Shown: positions 25,715 to 35,721, counted from the stretch's first letter. The stretch is 64,000 bases of DNA from Aequorivita iocasae (GCF_016757735.1 NZ_CP068439.1:992001-1056000), one strand, 5' to 3'. A program made the numbers and translations. Notes: generated by a model not told the origin, from the letters alone.

Positions 25715-26664
25715 AACAAAAGAAAAATGAAAGGCAATACCACTACTACCCAAAGCATAATTTCCTTAAACCAAAATTCAGCAGCATCTTTTTCGCGGTA
25801 ATTTTTCTCCCCTGAGCTTTCAATATAATTGGCGCTAATAATAGCAACCGGCGCCAATATAAAAAGCAGCTCGGCACCTGTTTTTTCGGGTGCTCCCAAT
25901 GCTATGAAAAAGGTGGTTATACTAACATACAACAATAAAAGATGACTGGGCTTTTCTTTTAAAGGAAGTTTTGAAATTTTCAAAATTCGATAAATTGCAG
26001 TCCAAATGTAAAAAGCTAAAAGAATGGTTACAGGAACCAAAATTGAGGCCGAGTTATAAACTGAAAACTCAAAACTTGTGTCCTTTTTCCAACTTAAAAA
26101 CCATAAAAAAGTATCATTCACAAGCAATTGATACGCAGTATTTATAACAATAACCGCCAAAAAGCCTGTAAAAGGAATGAGCATTTGTTTGTAGTTTGAA
26201 TTGGGTTTTTGCAATATTGCAATCCAAAGAGGGATGAATAATAGTAAGCTCCAAAAATGGAAGAGTGAGGCCACGCTAATCCAAAAGCTTGCATCGAGTA
26301 TTTTTTTTTCTGAATTCTTATCGCTCCGCAAACTCATTATTCTTCGCAGTGCCAATAGAAGAAAAACATTTGCCAACAGGATTTGGTGTTGCAGAAAAAT
26401 AATTGGCAGCATTACAAGAAAACATGTAAAAAAAAGAATTGCAAAAGTATTGTTTTTGGTAAGCTGGTTTTTTCTAATAATAAAATCCAACAGCAACATA
26501 GTCAGCACACTGACAATTATAAAAAGTGAATGGATTAGCAATAAGGAAGGCGTAATAAAAACTTCACTTTGTGAAATTGCTCCCAGTAAATAACCTGCAA
26601 CAATGAAAACAGCGAGAATTAAATAGTTTATCGGGTTAGATTTTCCAAAAAAGCTTGTTAACAT
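25711..26664 (-). CDS. DUF6427 family integral membrane protein
   Basis: A 317 aa protein with about nine hydrophobic segments spread along its length (YLILAVFIVAGYLLGAI near the N-terminus, LWVVVVLPFIFLLL at the C-terminus). It is conserved in Flavobacteriaceae, with unknown function. It heads the run DUF6427, putative endonuclease, methyltransferase, DUF4254, and its own start is 41 bases from the divergent DUF6341 gene. Confidence 0.8.
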   Translation of the reverse strand: MLTSFFGKSNPINYLILAVFIVAGYLLGAISQSEVFITPSLLLIHSLFIIVSVLTMLLLDFIIRKNQLTKNNTFAILFFTCFLVMLPIIFLQHQILLANVFLLLALRRIMSLRSDKNSEKKILDASFWISVASLFHFWSLLLFIPLWIAILQKPNSNYKQMLIPFTGFLAVIVINTAYQLLVNDTFLWFLSWKKDTSFEFSVYNSASILVPVTILLAFYIWTAIYRILKISKLPLKEKPSHLLLLYVSITTFFIALGAPEKTGAELLFILAPVAIISANYIESSGEKNYREKDAAEFWFKEIMLWVVVVLPFIFLLL

Positions 26665-26686
26665 ACGGGCTATTTTTATATTTTTG
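26655..26686 (+). promoter_or_regulatory. Promoter of the DUF6341 gene
   Basis: TTG at 26655-26657 and the exact -7 box TATTTTTG at 26679-26686, 21 bases apart. The ATG at 26706 follows. A TTG start at 26655 for the same frame is excluded because it lies inside this promoter. Confidence 0.65.
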
Positions 26687-26705
26687 CCATCTAAAGATTA
26701 AAGAT

Positions 26706-26933
26706 ATGACTTGGAAAGGTTTTTGGGAAGGAATAGCTTCCCTTTTTGAAGATTTTCTTTTTATCCCTTACGATGCCTTGATGAAGCTTGAGCTAGATAG
26801 CTGGTGGCTTGCAAACATTGTTTCATGGATATTTTTGCTTATAGGTGCTGTTGCCTTTATTTATTGGTTGGGCAAGCTCAAGGATTTCAACGAAAACACT
26901 GAGAGCACTTATACTTTTGACGAAAATCCTTGA
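26706..26933 (+). CDS. DUF6341 family small membrane protein
   Basis: A 75 aa protein beginning MTWKGFWEGIASLFED, with one transmembrane helix at about residues 34-56 (ANIVSWIFLLIGAVAFIYWLG) and an acidic C-terminus. It is conserved next to purD and DUF6427 in this family; its function is unknown. The stop is 4 bases from the convergent purD stop. Confidence 0.8.
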   Translation: MTWKGFWEGIASLFEDFLFIPYDALMKLELDSWWLANIVSWIFLLIGAVAFIYWLGKLKDFNENTESTYTFDENP

Positions 26934-26938
26934 TTTTC
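26922..26938. terminator. Small hairpin overlapping the convergent stops of DUF6341 and purD
   Basis: GAAAATC at 26922-26928 and GATTTTC at 26932-26938 are perfect complements with a 3-base loop, spanning the DUF6341 stop and the last base of purD. It is AT-rich with only a short T run. A weak bidirectional terminator is possible but not certain. Confidence 0.35.
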
Positions 26939-28209
26939 TAAAGGTCAAAACCTATATCACTACGATACTGCATCCTGTCAAAAGATAGTTTTTCTATATT
27001 TTGGTAGGATTTTTTTAGCGCCTTTCTGAAATCATCATCCAACGAAGTTATTGCCAAAACACGTCCGCCATTGGTAAGAGTTTTATCGTTTTCAAGCTTT
27101 GTGCCCGCGTGAAATACAATGGAGCCTTCCACACTTTCCAAACCTGAAATTTCCTTTCCTTTTTCGTAATCTTCTGGATAGCCTCCGGAAACCAGCATTA
27201 CGGTAGTTGCGGCCCGACCGTCAATTTCAATGTTGAAATTGCCCAAGTTTTGATGGTAGGTAGCTTCCAATAAATCAACTAAATCGGTTTTAATGCGCGG
27301 CAAAACAACCTCGGTTTCGGGATCGCCCATCCGCACATTGTATTCTATCACGTAGGGTTCGTTATCCACTTTTATCAAACCTATAAAAACAAAGCCTTTA
27401 TAATCTATTTTTTCTTCGGAAAGACCGTCCACGGTTGGTTTCACGATTCGGTCCTCAATTTTTTTCATCAAAATATCATCTGCAAATGGTACAGGGGAAA
27501 TGGCGCCCATACCACCCGTATTTAAACCGGTGTCACCTTCGCCTATTCGTTTGTAATCTTTTGCTGTGGGAAGAATTTTGTAGTTTTTACCGTCAGTAAG
27601 CACAAAAACGCTGAGCTCAATTCCGTCCAAAAATTCCTCAATAACCACTTTGGAACTCGCTTCCCCAAACTTGCTGTGGGTAAGCATGTTTTCGAGTTCT
27701 TGTTTGGCTTCGTTTAAATCCTTCAAAATCAAAACACCCTTGCCGGCAGCCAATCCATCAGCTTTTAAGACATAGGGCGGTTTCAATTTTTCCAAAAAAG
27801 CTTTTCCAGCTTCCAAGGATTTCGCTGTAAAACTCTCATATGCAGCCGTAGGGATGTTGTGCTGCATCATAAATTCCTTTGCGCGTTGTTTGCTGCCTTC
27901 CAGCAAAGCGCCACGTTTAGAAGGGCCTATGAGCATTGTATTTTTCAGTTCCGAGGTTTCGGCAAAATAATCGGCAATGCCGTGTACCAATGGATCTTCG
28001 GGGCCAACAATCACCATTTCAATATTATTTTCGAGAACGCATTTTTTCACCGCTTCAAAATCGGTTACCTTTAGTTCCACATTTGTCGCAATGGATGCAG
28101 TTCCGGCATTTCCGGGTGCTACAAAAAGTTCTTCACAACGTTTGCTTTCTGCTATTTTGTATGCAAAAGTATGTTCGCGGCCACCGGAACCAAGGATAAA
28201 AATGTTCAT
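26938..28209 (-). CDS. purD: Phosphoribosylamine-glycine ligase
   Basis: Joins glycine to 5-phosphoribosylamine in purine synthesis, an ATP-grasp enzyme. MNIFILGSGGREH is the conserved start, VLKADGLAAGKGVLIL is the ATP-grasp loop, and FVFIGLIKV...YNVRMGDPETE supplies the metal ligands. The chosen ATG at 28209 gives 423 aa; an upstream in-frame ATG at 28236 overlaps the -7 box TATTTTTG (minus strand, 28241-28234) and is rejected. Confidence 0.97.
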   Translation of the reverse strand: MNIFILGSGGREHTFAYKIAESKRCEELFVAPGNAGTASIATNVELKVTDFEAVKKCVLENNIEMVIVGPEDPLVHGIADYFAETSELKNTMLIGPSKRGALLEGSKQRAKEFMMQHNIPTAAYESFTAKSLEAGKAFLEKLKPPYVLKADGLAAGKGVLILKDLNEAKQELENMLTHSKFGEASSKVVIEEFLDGIELSVFVLTDGKNYKILPTAKDYKRIGEGDTGLNTGGMGAISPVPFADDILMKKIEDRIVKPTVDGLSEEKIDYKGFVFIGLIKVDNEPYVIEYNVRMGDPETEVVLPRIKTDLVDLLEATYHQNLGNFNIEIDGRAATTVMLVSGGYPEDYEKGKEISGLESVEGSIVFHAGTKLENDKTLTNGGRVLAITSLDDDFRKALKKSYQNIEKLSFDRMQYRSDIGFDL

Positions 28210-28233
28210 TTTTGAAATGTTTTGTTTCGGTGT

Positions 28234-28241
28234 CAAAAATA
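28234..28241 (-). promoter_or_regulatory. -7 box upstream of purD
   Basis: TATTTTTG on the minus strand matches TAnnTTTG exactly and lies 24 bases before the purD ATG. No clear -33 element is seen. It also excludes the longer start at 28236. Confidence 0.55.
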
Positions 28242-28328
28242 ATTGTTTGTACCTTGAACCGCTAATTTATTTGAAGCGAATTTAGGTTAGTAAAATTTTA
28301 GGTTTCAATTTAAATTGAAAAACATCTT

Positions 28329-29639
28329 TTGAGACTATTCGATATTTCCCTTTTTCTTAAACGTTTCCCTATTAAAAGGGCAAAGGAAGAATTGCTTGAA
28401 ATCTCTGAAATAAAGGAAGCGGATTACGAAGCATTCCTGAATTCGAAAAAGGCTGAAATCGTCAATTATCATTTAAAAAACAACTCATTTTATCGGAATA
28501 AAGTGAAGGATGGTTTTTCAACTTGGGAATCGCTGCCTATTTTGAAAAAAGTAGATTACCAAATTCCTTTGAAAGAAAGACTTTCAAAAGGGTTTTCCGA
28601 AAAAAATAGTTACACAAACAAAACCTCGGGCTCCAGCGGCAATCCCATTCGTTTTGCAAAAGATAAATACAGCCACGCCATTACCTGGGCTTACCACATG
28701 GAACGCTTTGGGTGGTACGGCATAAATTTCAACAGCTCGTTGCAGGCGCGGTATTATGGAATTCCTTTGGATACTGTTGAAAACAAGACCGTTCGACTGA
28801 AGGATTTTCTGGCCAAGCGATATCGGTTTTCAATAAACGACCTTTCAGAAAAAGCACTCGATGAAATGTTGAAGGTTTATAAACAAAAACCTTTTGAGTA
28901 TATAAACGGCTACACTAGCAGTATTGTGCTTTTTGCGAAATATTTGAGGGAAAAAAATATCGTTTTAAAAAATATTTGTCCTACGCTTAAGGTGTGCATC
29001 GTTACATCCGAAATGCTTTTTGAGGCTGATAAAATTCTGCTTGAAAACCGATTGGGCGTTCCTATTGTGAATGAATATGGCTGTTCGGAAGCCGGAGTAA
29101 TTGCCTTTACCAACCCTCACGGCGAATGGGAAGTGGATTCCAAAACACTTTTTATTGAGATTTTGGATGAAAACGACCAGCCAGTTCCATTGGGCGAAGA
29201 AGGTCGAATTGTGATAACTTCGCTGCACAACAAAGCGCATCCATTTATTCGTTATGAAATTGGTGATTATGGTGCATTGAGTGAAGAAAGTACTTTTAAA
29301 AAACCAATTCTAAAAAAACTTACCGGAAGAACAAATGATTTTGCGACACTTCCCAGTGGAAAGAAAGCTGCTGGAATGACTTTTTATGTGATTACCAAAA
29401 AGATAATGGAAGAGAGCGGAAACATACAGGAATTTAAAGTGATTCAAACAAAGATTGATACTTTTGAAATAAACTATGTAAGCAAAGAAGAATTAACGGA
29501 AGAAAAAAAGCAATCTATAACAGAAACAATTGAACAATTTTTAGAGCCTGGATTGACATTTAACTTCCACAGAAAAGCACAGCTGGATAGATCTGCAAGC
29601 GGAAAGTTGAAGCAGTTTGTTTCGTTGGTTGAAAATTAA
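28329..29639 (+). CDS. Phenylacetate-CoA ligase/CapK family adenylate-forming enzyme
   Basis: A 436 aa protein of the ANL (adenylate-forming) superfamily, branch CapK/phenylacetate-CoA ligase. The nucleotide motif KTSGSSGNPIRF is near residue 98, VNEYGCSEAG near 245 and YEIGDYG near 315. Members next to polysaccharide genes probably activate an acyl group that decorates the sugar chain. The start is a TTG at 28329, because an in-frame stop lies at 28311 and no ATG is available. It is followed by the 2-epimerase and a glycosyltransferase in one + strand unit. Confidence 0.85.
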   Translation: MRLFDISLFLKRFPIKRAKEELLEISEIKEADYEAFLNSKKAEIVNYHLKNNSFYRNKVKDGFSTWESLPILKKVDYQIPLKERLSKGFSEKNSYTNKTSGSSGNPIRFAKDKYSHAITWAYHMERFGWYGINFNSSLQARYYGIPLDTVENKTVRLKDFLAKRYRFSINDLSEKALDEMLKVYKQKPFEYINGYTSSIVLFAKYLREKNIVLKNICPTLKVCIVTSEMLFEADKILLENRLGVPIVNEYGCSEAGVIAFTNPHGEWEVDSKTLFIEILDENDQPVPLGEEGRIVITSLHNKAHPFIRYEIGDYGALSEESTFKKPILKKLTGRTNDFATLPSGKKAAGMTFYVITKKIMEESGNIQEFKVIQTKIDTFEINYVSKEELTEEKKQSITETIEQFLEPGLTFNFHRKAQLDRSASGKLKQFVSLVEN

Positions 29640-29649
29640 AATATTATCT

Positions 29650-30744
29650 ATGAAAATTACTATTGTTGCAGGTGCGAGACCTAATTTTATGAAAATCTCT
29701 CCAATAATTCGTGCAATAGAAAAACTTCAAACTCCCAAAAGTCAAATAAGTTACCGGTTAATTCATACAGGGCAACATTATGATGCCAATTTAAGTGATA
29801 CTTTTTTTGAGGAACTCCAAATACCCCAACCAAATAAAAATTTAAACATAAAAAGCGGTTCACAGGCAGAGCAAACAGCCGGTATTATGATAGCTTTTGA
29901 GGAAGAATTAATAGAAAACAGACCTGATTTTGTACTAGTCGTGGGAGATGTAACCTCAACAATGGCTTGCGCAATCACCGCTAAAAAAGCAAGTATTTCA
30001 TTAATTCATGTGGAGGCCGGAATACGAAGCGGAGACTTGACTATGCCAGAAGAAATAAATAGAATGGTAACCGATAGCATTACCGATTATTTTTTTACTA
30101 CATCGGACATTGCAACCCAAAATCTAATCAAAGCTGGGCATTCCAAAGAAAACGTTTTTTTTGTGGGTAATGTGATGATTGACACGCTTCTGCAAAATTT
30201 AAATCGTATAAAAAAACCAGCATTTTGGGATGATTTCGATTTAGCACCCAACCAATATTATTTATTGACAATCCATCGACCTTCTAATGTAGACGAAGTC
30301 AACTCATTCATAGAATTATTAATGGAAATTTCAGCACATGTTGAAGAGATGCCCATTGTCTTTCCTGTGCACCCCCGAACCCAACAAATTTTGCTTGAAA
30401 CCAAAAAAGACTTTCCAAATTTTCATTTTGTTGAACCCCAGGGTTATCTAAGTTTTATATACTTATTGAAAAATTCCAAAGCGATTCTCACTGATTCTGG
30501 TGGCATTACCGAAGAAGCCTCAATATTGGATGTGCCATGTATAACCTTTAGATCTACAACGGAGCGTCCCGAAACCTGTGATCTCGGTACCAATGTGCTG
30601 GTAGGAAATGATAAGAAAAAAATTTCGGAGGCATTTCAAAAACTAAAAAACAATCAATGGGAAAAGGTTAAAAATATCCCTCTCTGGGATGGAAAAGCTT
30701 CTGAGCGAATTGTTGAGCAATTACTGAGAATTAATTATGGATAA
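29650..30744 (+). CDS. wecB: Non-hydrolysing UDP-N-acetylglucosamine 2-epimerase
   Basis: Interconverts UDP-GlcNAc and UDP-ManNAc, providing ManNAc units for surface polymers. Motifs are GARPNFMKISPI, HTGQHYD, HVEAGIRSGD and the C-terminal LTDSGGITEEAS loop. The ATG at 29650 gives 364 aa, the family length. It overlaps the following glycosyltransferase by 8 bases. The nonulosonic-acid genes are 13 kb away on the other strand, so a joint pathway is possible but not shown. Confidence 0.95.
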   Translation: MKITIVAGARPNFMKISPIIRAIEKLQTPKSQISYRLIHTGQHYDANLSDTFFEELQIPQPNKNLNIKSGSQAEQTAGIMIAFEEELIENRPDFVLVVGDVTSTMACAITAKKASISLIHVEAGIRSGDLTMPEEINRMVTDSITDYFFTTSDIATQNLIKAGHSKENVFFVGNVMIDTLLQNLNRIKKPAFWDDFDLAPNQYYLLTIHRPSNVDEVNSFIELLMEISAHVEEMPIVFPVHPRTQQILLETKKDFPNFHFVEPQGYLSFIYLLKNSKAILTDSGGITEEASILDVPCITFRSTTERPETCDLGTNVLVGNDKKKISEAFQKLKNNQWEKVKNIPLWDGKASERIVEQLLRINYG

Positions 30745-31900
30745 GGAGATTCTGATAATAACTAACTACTTTCCCCCAGAAAAAGGCGCGGCATCCAACC
30801 GCATTTACGGCGTAGCAGAAGGTTTGGGAGATGCAGGATTTAATGTAAAAGTAGTGTGCCCATTCCCCAATTACCCCACAGGAAAAGTTTTTAAAGATTT
30901 TAGAGGAAGCATTTCCACCACAGAGAAAACTTCCTTTGGAAAAATAAAAAGATTATGGATTTGGCCCAGCAATTCTGCAAATAAATTTGTGAGGTTGCTG
31001 TCCATGCTATCTTTTTCATTTAGTATGGTTTTATTTTTTCTTTTTTCAAAAACTCCAAAAAAGCTTTTTATTCAATACTCCCCAATTTTTGTTGGGTTTA
31101 CAGCGGTATTACTTGGCCGATTGTTCTCAAAGAAAATTATTTTGAATGTTTCAGATCTCTGGCCGCTTGCAGGTTTGGAAATGGGGCTTTTCCATAAGGG
31201 GAGCTACTATTCCTTTCTTTTGAAAATGGAAAAATTTTGTTATCGAAATTCTGATTTAATAATTGGGCAGTCCGAAGAAATTATTGAACACATATTAGTA
31301 TTTAACCAAAAAAAGAAAACTTTTCTATACCGAAATATTCCAAATTTCGATGCTCCCCACATCAAAAAAATACAATCTTCTAGCGAAATAAAACTTGTAT
31401 ATGGCGGTTTATTGGGCGTTGCACAAGGTATTTTCGAACTCTGCCAAAAAATTTCGTTTCCAAAAAATATAAGTCTACACATTTATGGTGCAGGTCCTGA
31501 ATCGGAGAAAATTAAAAAGGTGGAGAAAAGAAATATATATTTTTACGGCGAATTGAAAAGAGATGAATTGCATATTGAGCTGCAAAAATATGACATTGCA
31601 TTTATTACATTGAAAAAAAGAATTTATGGATCTGTTCCCTCAAAAATATTTGAGTTTACTCGTTTGGGAATTCCCGTGCTTTATTTTGCAGGTGGAGAAG
31701 GAGGAGAAATTGTAGAAAAGAATTCCTTAGGATGGGTTGTACCGGTAAATGATTTTAAGGCGCTACAAGAGTTTATAAATACCTTATCTGAAGATAACTT
31801 AAAACAGTTTCCGAGAAAAATGATTCAGAAAAATTCTGTTTCAGCTTTTAATTTTCATAAACAATTTGAGGAATTCACCGCTATTATAGAGCGAATTTAA
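30737..31900 (+). CDS. Glycosyltransferase family 4 protein
   Basis: A 387 aa GT-B glycosyltransferase. NYFPPEKGAASNRIYGVAEGL is the typical N-terminal acceptor-side signature, and the C-terminal donor part contains YGSVPSKIFEFTRLGIPVLY. A stretch near residues 95-130 is hydrophobic and may associate with the membrane. Sugar specificity is unknown. The stop overlaps the stop of the convergent sugar transferase by 4 bases. Confidence 0.9.
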   Translation: MDKEILIITNYFPPEKGAASNRIYGVAEGLGDAGFNVKVVCPFPNYPTGKVFKDFRGSISTTEKTSFGKIKRLWIWPSNSANKFVRLLSMLSFSFSMVLFFLFSKTPKKLFIQYSPIFVGFTAVLLGRLFSKKIILNVSDLWPLAGLEMGLFHKGSYYSFLLKMEKFCYRNSDLIIGQSEEIIEHILVFNQKKKTFLYRNIPNFDAPHIKKIQSSSEIKLVYGGLLGVAQGIFELCQKISFPKNISLHIYGAGPESEKIKKVEKRNIYFYGELKRDELHIELQKYDIAFITLKKRIYGSVPSKIFEFTRLGIPVLYFAGGEGGEIVEKNSLGWVVPVNDFKALQEFINTLSEDNLKQFPRKMIQKNSVSAFNFHKQFEEFTAIIERI

Positions 31901-33249
31901 TACGCCTTTTCTTCACCTCTAAGGGCATTATAGATAGTTTGGAATACAATTTTAATATCAAGGAAGAGACTCCAATTTTCGAGATAAAAGATATCGTATT
32001 TTACCCTATTGATAATATGGTTATCGTCTTCAACCTCACCTCTAAAACCGCTAACCTGTGCCAAGCCCGTAATACCTGGTTTGATAAAATGGCGCACCAT
32101 AAATTTATCAATGCGTTCTGCATACATATGCGTATGACTTACCATATGCGGTCTTGGGCCTACAACGGACATTTCACCTTTTAGCACATTGATAAACTGT
32201 GGCAGTTCATCAATACTCGTTTTTCTAATTATTTTTCCTACCCGCGTTACGCGTTCATCGCCTTTTCTTATTTGTTCCAAATGTGCCATGGGGTTAGGCT
32301 TCATGGATCGGAATTTATAGCAATAAAATTCTTTATAATCAAGTCCGTTACGTTTTTGCTTAAAAAACACTGGCCCCTTTGATTCTAACTTTATTAATAG
32401 GCCCAGCAAAGGTGTGAGCCAGGACAATAAGCCTATTATTACCAATAATGAAAGTAAAATATCAAAGCTCCGTTTTAAGAATTTATTGAAAGGTTCGTCA
32501 ATGGGAATTTTCCTCATAGATAGAATTGGAAGCACTCCGTAATAGGTGAAGTCAAGTTTTTTAGTGTAAATTTCTTTATTGTCCGGCAGAAATTTTAAAA
32601 TCTTGAGATTGTTGTCCACAAAATCCATTAGTTTAAGAAGATCCTTGTTTCCAATTTCCGCAACAGAGGAGTAAACTTCATCTATTTCTTCTTTCATAAT
32701 ATAATCCATGCATTCCTCTATACTAACCTTGTTAGGCCCCTTTATATCAAAAGTTTTGTACAGTTTATAACCATATACCGGATTGGTTAAGAAAAACTTG
32801 CGTAATTGATCTGTTTTTTGATTTAATCCAATAATTACAACTTTACGCATATTACCCCCCAAGTGTAGCCGATATCTTTTTAGAAGAAAATAAACTCCAA
32901 ATTTTATAATAGTAATGCACAGCATTACCAAAAGGAAATACTTTAGAATTATTGAAGCAGATGTTGTCAATTCGTTATAAAACCCAAAAAATGAAAAAAC
33001 AATCAATAAAAAAATAAGGCCCTGCTTGCCTATAAGCGACATGATTTTTGATAGATGAGTAAAGCGATATATTTCATAAAAACCTGAACTTAAAGAAAGT
33101 ACCAGCCAAGCAATTGTTACAAATACAACGTAGTTAAAAAAGGGAAAGGGTTGGTTAAAAAATTCAAAAGCAAAAAAATGGATAAAGAACAGATCTATTC
33201 CATATGAAATAGGTCTAAGTAATCCTGAATATCTTCCGCTTCTAAACAT
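31897..33249 (-). CDS. Undecaprenyl-phosphate sugar phosphotransferase (polyprenyl glycosylphosphotransferase)
   Basis: Starts the repeat unit by placing a sugar-1-phosphate on undecaprenyl phosphate. The N-terminal half has four or five hydrophobic helices and a CoA-binding-like domain. The C-terminal bacterial-sugar-transferase domain, from about residue 260, shows KRSFDILLSLLVI, KFRSMKPNP, RKTSIDELPQFINVLKGEMS and VGPRPH. At 450 aa it is the full-length WcaJ/WbaP kind. The identity of the first sugar (glucose or galactose type) is not decided. It is the last gene of the long minus-strand locus. Confidence 0.93.
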   Translation of the reverse strand: MFRSGRYSGLLRPISYGIDLFFIHFFAFEFFNQPFPFFNYVVFVTIAWLVLSLSSGFYEIYRFTHLSKIMSLIGKQGLIFLLIVFSFFGFYNELTTSASIILKYFLLVMLCITIIKFGVYFLLKRYRLHLGGNMRKVVIIGLNQKTDQLRKFFLTNPVYGYKLYKTFDIKGPNKVSIEECMDYIMKEEIDEVYSSVAEIGNKDLLKLMDFVDNNLKILKFLPDNKEIYTKKLDFTYYGVLPILSMRKIPIDEPFNKFLKRSFDILLSLLVIIGLLSWLTPLLGLLIKLESKGPVFFKQKRNGLDYKEFYCYKFRSMKPNPMAHLEQIRKGDERVTRVGKIIRKTSIDELPQFINVLKGEMSVVGPRPHMVSHTHMYAERIDKFMVRHFIKPGITGLAQVSGFRGEVEDDNHIINRVKYDIFYLENWSLFLDIKIVFQTIYNALRGEEKAY

Positions 33250-33256
33250 TTAATTA

Positions 33257-34246
33257 TTACCTGTTGTTATGCTTTGAAAAGTCTTTATGTTCGCTTTTAA
33301 AAAGTTCTTCTTTTGAAAGATTTTTAAAATATTGAAATGCTTTTTTCATGCCTTCCTCTCTTGATATTTTAGGCTCCCACCCCAAGATCTCCCTAGCTTT
33401 GGAAATATCAGGCTCACGTTGCATTGGATCATCCTGAGGTAGCGGCTTAAACACAATTTTTTGTTCGGTTCCAGTCAGTTTTACAATTTCCTTTGCAAAA
33501 TCTAGAATGGTTATTTCCTCAGGATTTCCAATATTGACAGGAAATGGATAATCGCTCATCAATAAGCGGTAAAGCCCTTCCACTTCATCATCTACATAGC
33601 AGAAGGAACGCGTTTGCATACCATCTCCAAAAACAGTTAAATCCTCACCTCGTAAAGCTTGGCCTATAAAAGCAGGAATTACACGGCCATCGTTAAGGCG
33701 CATACGTGGTCCGTAGGTATTAAAAATTCGAGCAATTCGAGTTTCCAATCCATGAAATCTATGATAGGCCATGGTTATAGATTCCTGAAAACGCTTTGCT
33801 TCATCATAAACCCCACGGGGGCCTATGGTGTTTACGTTTCCGAAATATTCTTCCGTCTGCGGATGTATCTGCGGGTCACCATAAACTTCAGATGTTGAAG
33901 CAATAAGAATTCGTGCCTTTTTCTCCCTTGCCAATCCAAGAAGATTGTGAGTTCCCAATGAACCTACCTTTAAAGTTTGGATGGGTATTTTTAAATAATC
34001 TATTGGGCTTGCTGGAGAAGCAAAATGAAGAATATAATCTACTTTTCCTGGAACGTGTACAAATTTGGTAACATCATGGTGGTAAAACTCAAAAGCTTCC
34101 AGTTTAAAAAGATGTGCAATATTTTTTAGATCACCAGTAATAAGGTTATCCATCCCGATAACGTGAAAATCTTCGGCAATAAATTTATCGCAGAGGTGCG
34201 AGCCTAAAAATCCAGCAGCTCCGGTTATTAGGACACGTTTTTTCAT
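33257..34246 (-). CDS. UDP-glucuronate decarboxylase (UDP-xylose synthase type)
   Basis: A 329 aa extended SDR enzyme that converts UDP-glucuronate to UDP-xylose (or the 4-keto-pentose intermediate). [14 protein letters not shown] is the NAD motif; STSEVYGDP and GVYDEAKRF carry the active Ser/Tyr/Lys; FNTYGPRM is characteristic of this family. It pairs logically with the UDP-glucose dehydrogenase 82 bases upstream, which makes its substrate. Both probably feed the polysaccharide locus. Confidence 0.93.
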   Translation of the reverse strand: MKKRVLITGAAGFLGSHLCDKFIAEDFHVIGMDNLITGDLKNIAHLFKLEAFEFYHHDVTKFVHVPGKVDYILHFASPASPIDYLKIPIQTLKVGSLGTHNLLGLAREKKARILIASTSEVYGDPQIHPQTEEYFGNVNTIGPRGVYDEAKRFQESITMAYHRFHGLETRIARIFNTYGPRMRLNDGRVIPAFIGQALRGEDLTVFGDGMQTRSFCYVDDEVEGLYRLLMSDYPFPVNIGNPEEITILDFAKEIVKLTGTEQKIVFKPLPQDDPMQREPDISKAREILGWEPKISREEGMKKAFQYFKNLSKEELFKSEHKDFSKHNNR

Positions 34247-34328
34247 CTGTATAAAATATTTGAGAAATAGGAAGATGGAATGCCTAAGGCTGCACCTTCT
34301 TTCAATTTATAATTTGCTATTGGGCATT

Positions 34329-35642
34329 TCATAAATTTACGGTCTTTCTACCTACAGAAACATAGGTAAACCCTTCTGTTTCCATATCATTTACGTTATA
34401 TAAATTTCTACCATCAAAAACAACCGGATTTTTCAACAATTGTTTTAATCTACCATAATCAGGAGTTCTGAATATGCTCCATTCGGTGCAAATTAAAAGT
34501 GCATCGGCATTGTCCAACGCTGCATACATAGATTCGCAATAATTTAATTTATCTCCAAAGCGTTTTTCAATATTTGGTATCGCCTCGGGGTCAAAAACTT
34601 TAAGCTTTGCTCCTTTATCCAGTAAAGCATCCATCATATCAATAGATGGGGCTTCACGAATGTCATCTGTCTCTGGTTTGAAGGCCAGCCCCCAAATGGC
34701 AATCGTTTTCCCTTTTAAATCATTTTTGAAATAGTTCTCGATTTTAGGAAGCAAAATCGTTTTTTGGGATGAATTGATTTCAATTACAGAACTTAAAATT
34801 TTGAAATCATAATTTTCGTCTTTTCCTGCCTTTTGAAGCGCTTTTACATCTTTTGGGAAGCAAGAACCCCCATAGCCAATTCCTGGGAAAAGGAAACGCT
34901 TGCCAATACGGCTATCGGTACCCATTCCGGCACGTACCATATCTACATCGGCACCAACTTTTTCGCAATAGTTGGCTATTTCGTTCATAAAGGTAATCTT
35001 GGTTGCCAAAAATGAATTTGCTGCATACTTTGTAAGCTCTGCAGATTTTTCGTCCATGACGATTATTGGGTTTCCAGAGCGTACAAAGGGATTGTAGAGC
35101 TTTTTCATTAATGCCGTAGCTCTTTCACTACTCGAGCCTACGACAATGCGTTCAGGTTTAAGAAAATCATCTACTGCGAAGCCTTCGCGCAGGAACTCTG
35201 GGTTTGAAACCACATCAAATTCACAAGAGGCATTTTTAGCGATTACTTTGTGAACTTTTTCTGCGGTGCCGACCGGTACGGTACTTTTATCAACGATGAC
35301 TTTATATTCCTTTATTTTCTTACCTATCTCTTCAGAAACGTTCAAAACATACGAAAGATCTGCAGAACCGTCTTCATCTTCCGGAGTTGGGAGCGCTAAA
35401 AAAATAATATCGCCATGCGCTAAACCTTCATCTAGTGAAGTAGTAAACTTTAAACGGTTTGCCTTGATGTTTCTTTCAAACAGTACGTCAAGGTGTGGCT
35501 CATAAATAGGTACAATGCCATTGCGCATTTTTTCTACTTTGCTTTCGTCTATGTCTACACAAATTACTTCATTCCCTGTTTCTGCCAAACAGGTTCCCGT
35601 TACAAGGCCTACATAACCAGTTCCTATTACTGAAATTTTCAT
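34329..35642 (-). CDS. ugd: UDP-glucose 6-dehydrogenase
   Basis: Oxidises UDP-glucose to UDP-glucuronate with NAD. MKISVIGTGYVGLVTGTCLAE is the diagnostic N-terminus. The catalytic cysteine is in PGIGYGGSCFPKDVKAL near residue 260, and WGLAFKPETDDIREAP is in the C-terminal half; 437 aa is typical. It supplies UDP-glucuronate to the decarboxylase downstream and possibly to the polymer directly. A -7 box lies 55 bases before the start. Confidence 0.97.
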   Translation of the reverse strand: MKISVIGTGYVGLVTGTCLAETGNEVICVDIDESKVEKMRNGIVPIYEPHLDVLFERNIKANRLKFTTSLDEGLAHGDIIFLALPTPEDEDGSADLSYVLNVSEEIGKKIKEYKVIVDKSTVPVGTAEKVHKVIAKNASCEFDVVSNPEFLREGFAVDDFLKPERIVVGSSSERATALMKKLYNPFVRSGNPIIVMDEKSAELTKYAANSFLATKITFMNEIANYCEKVGADVDMVRAGMGTDSRIGKRFLFPGIGYGGSCFPKDVKALQKAGKDENYDFKILSSVIEINSSQKTILLPKIENYFKNDLKGKTIAIWGLAFKPETDDIREAPSIDMMDALLDKGAKLKVFDPEAIPNIEKRFGDKLNYCESMYAALDNADALLICTEWSIFRTPDYGRLKQLLKNPVVFDGRNLYNVNDMETEGFTYVSVGRKTVNL

Positions 35643-35697
35643 TTATCTTTATTCTATCTTTTAAAAACTGAAAAGGTTCCTAAATATTTTTAAAGCG

Positions 35698-35705
35698 CAA
35701 AAGTA
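35698..35705 (-). promoter_or_regulatory. -7 box upstream of ugd
   Basis: TACTTTTG on the minus strand, exact TAnnTTTG, followed by GCGC. It suggests that ugd and the decarboxylase can be transcribed separately from the polymerase gene upstream. No -33 element with good spacing was found. Confidence 0.5.
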
Positions 35706-35721
35706 CAATTTGCAATTCTTT

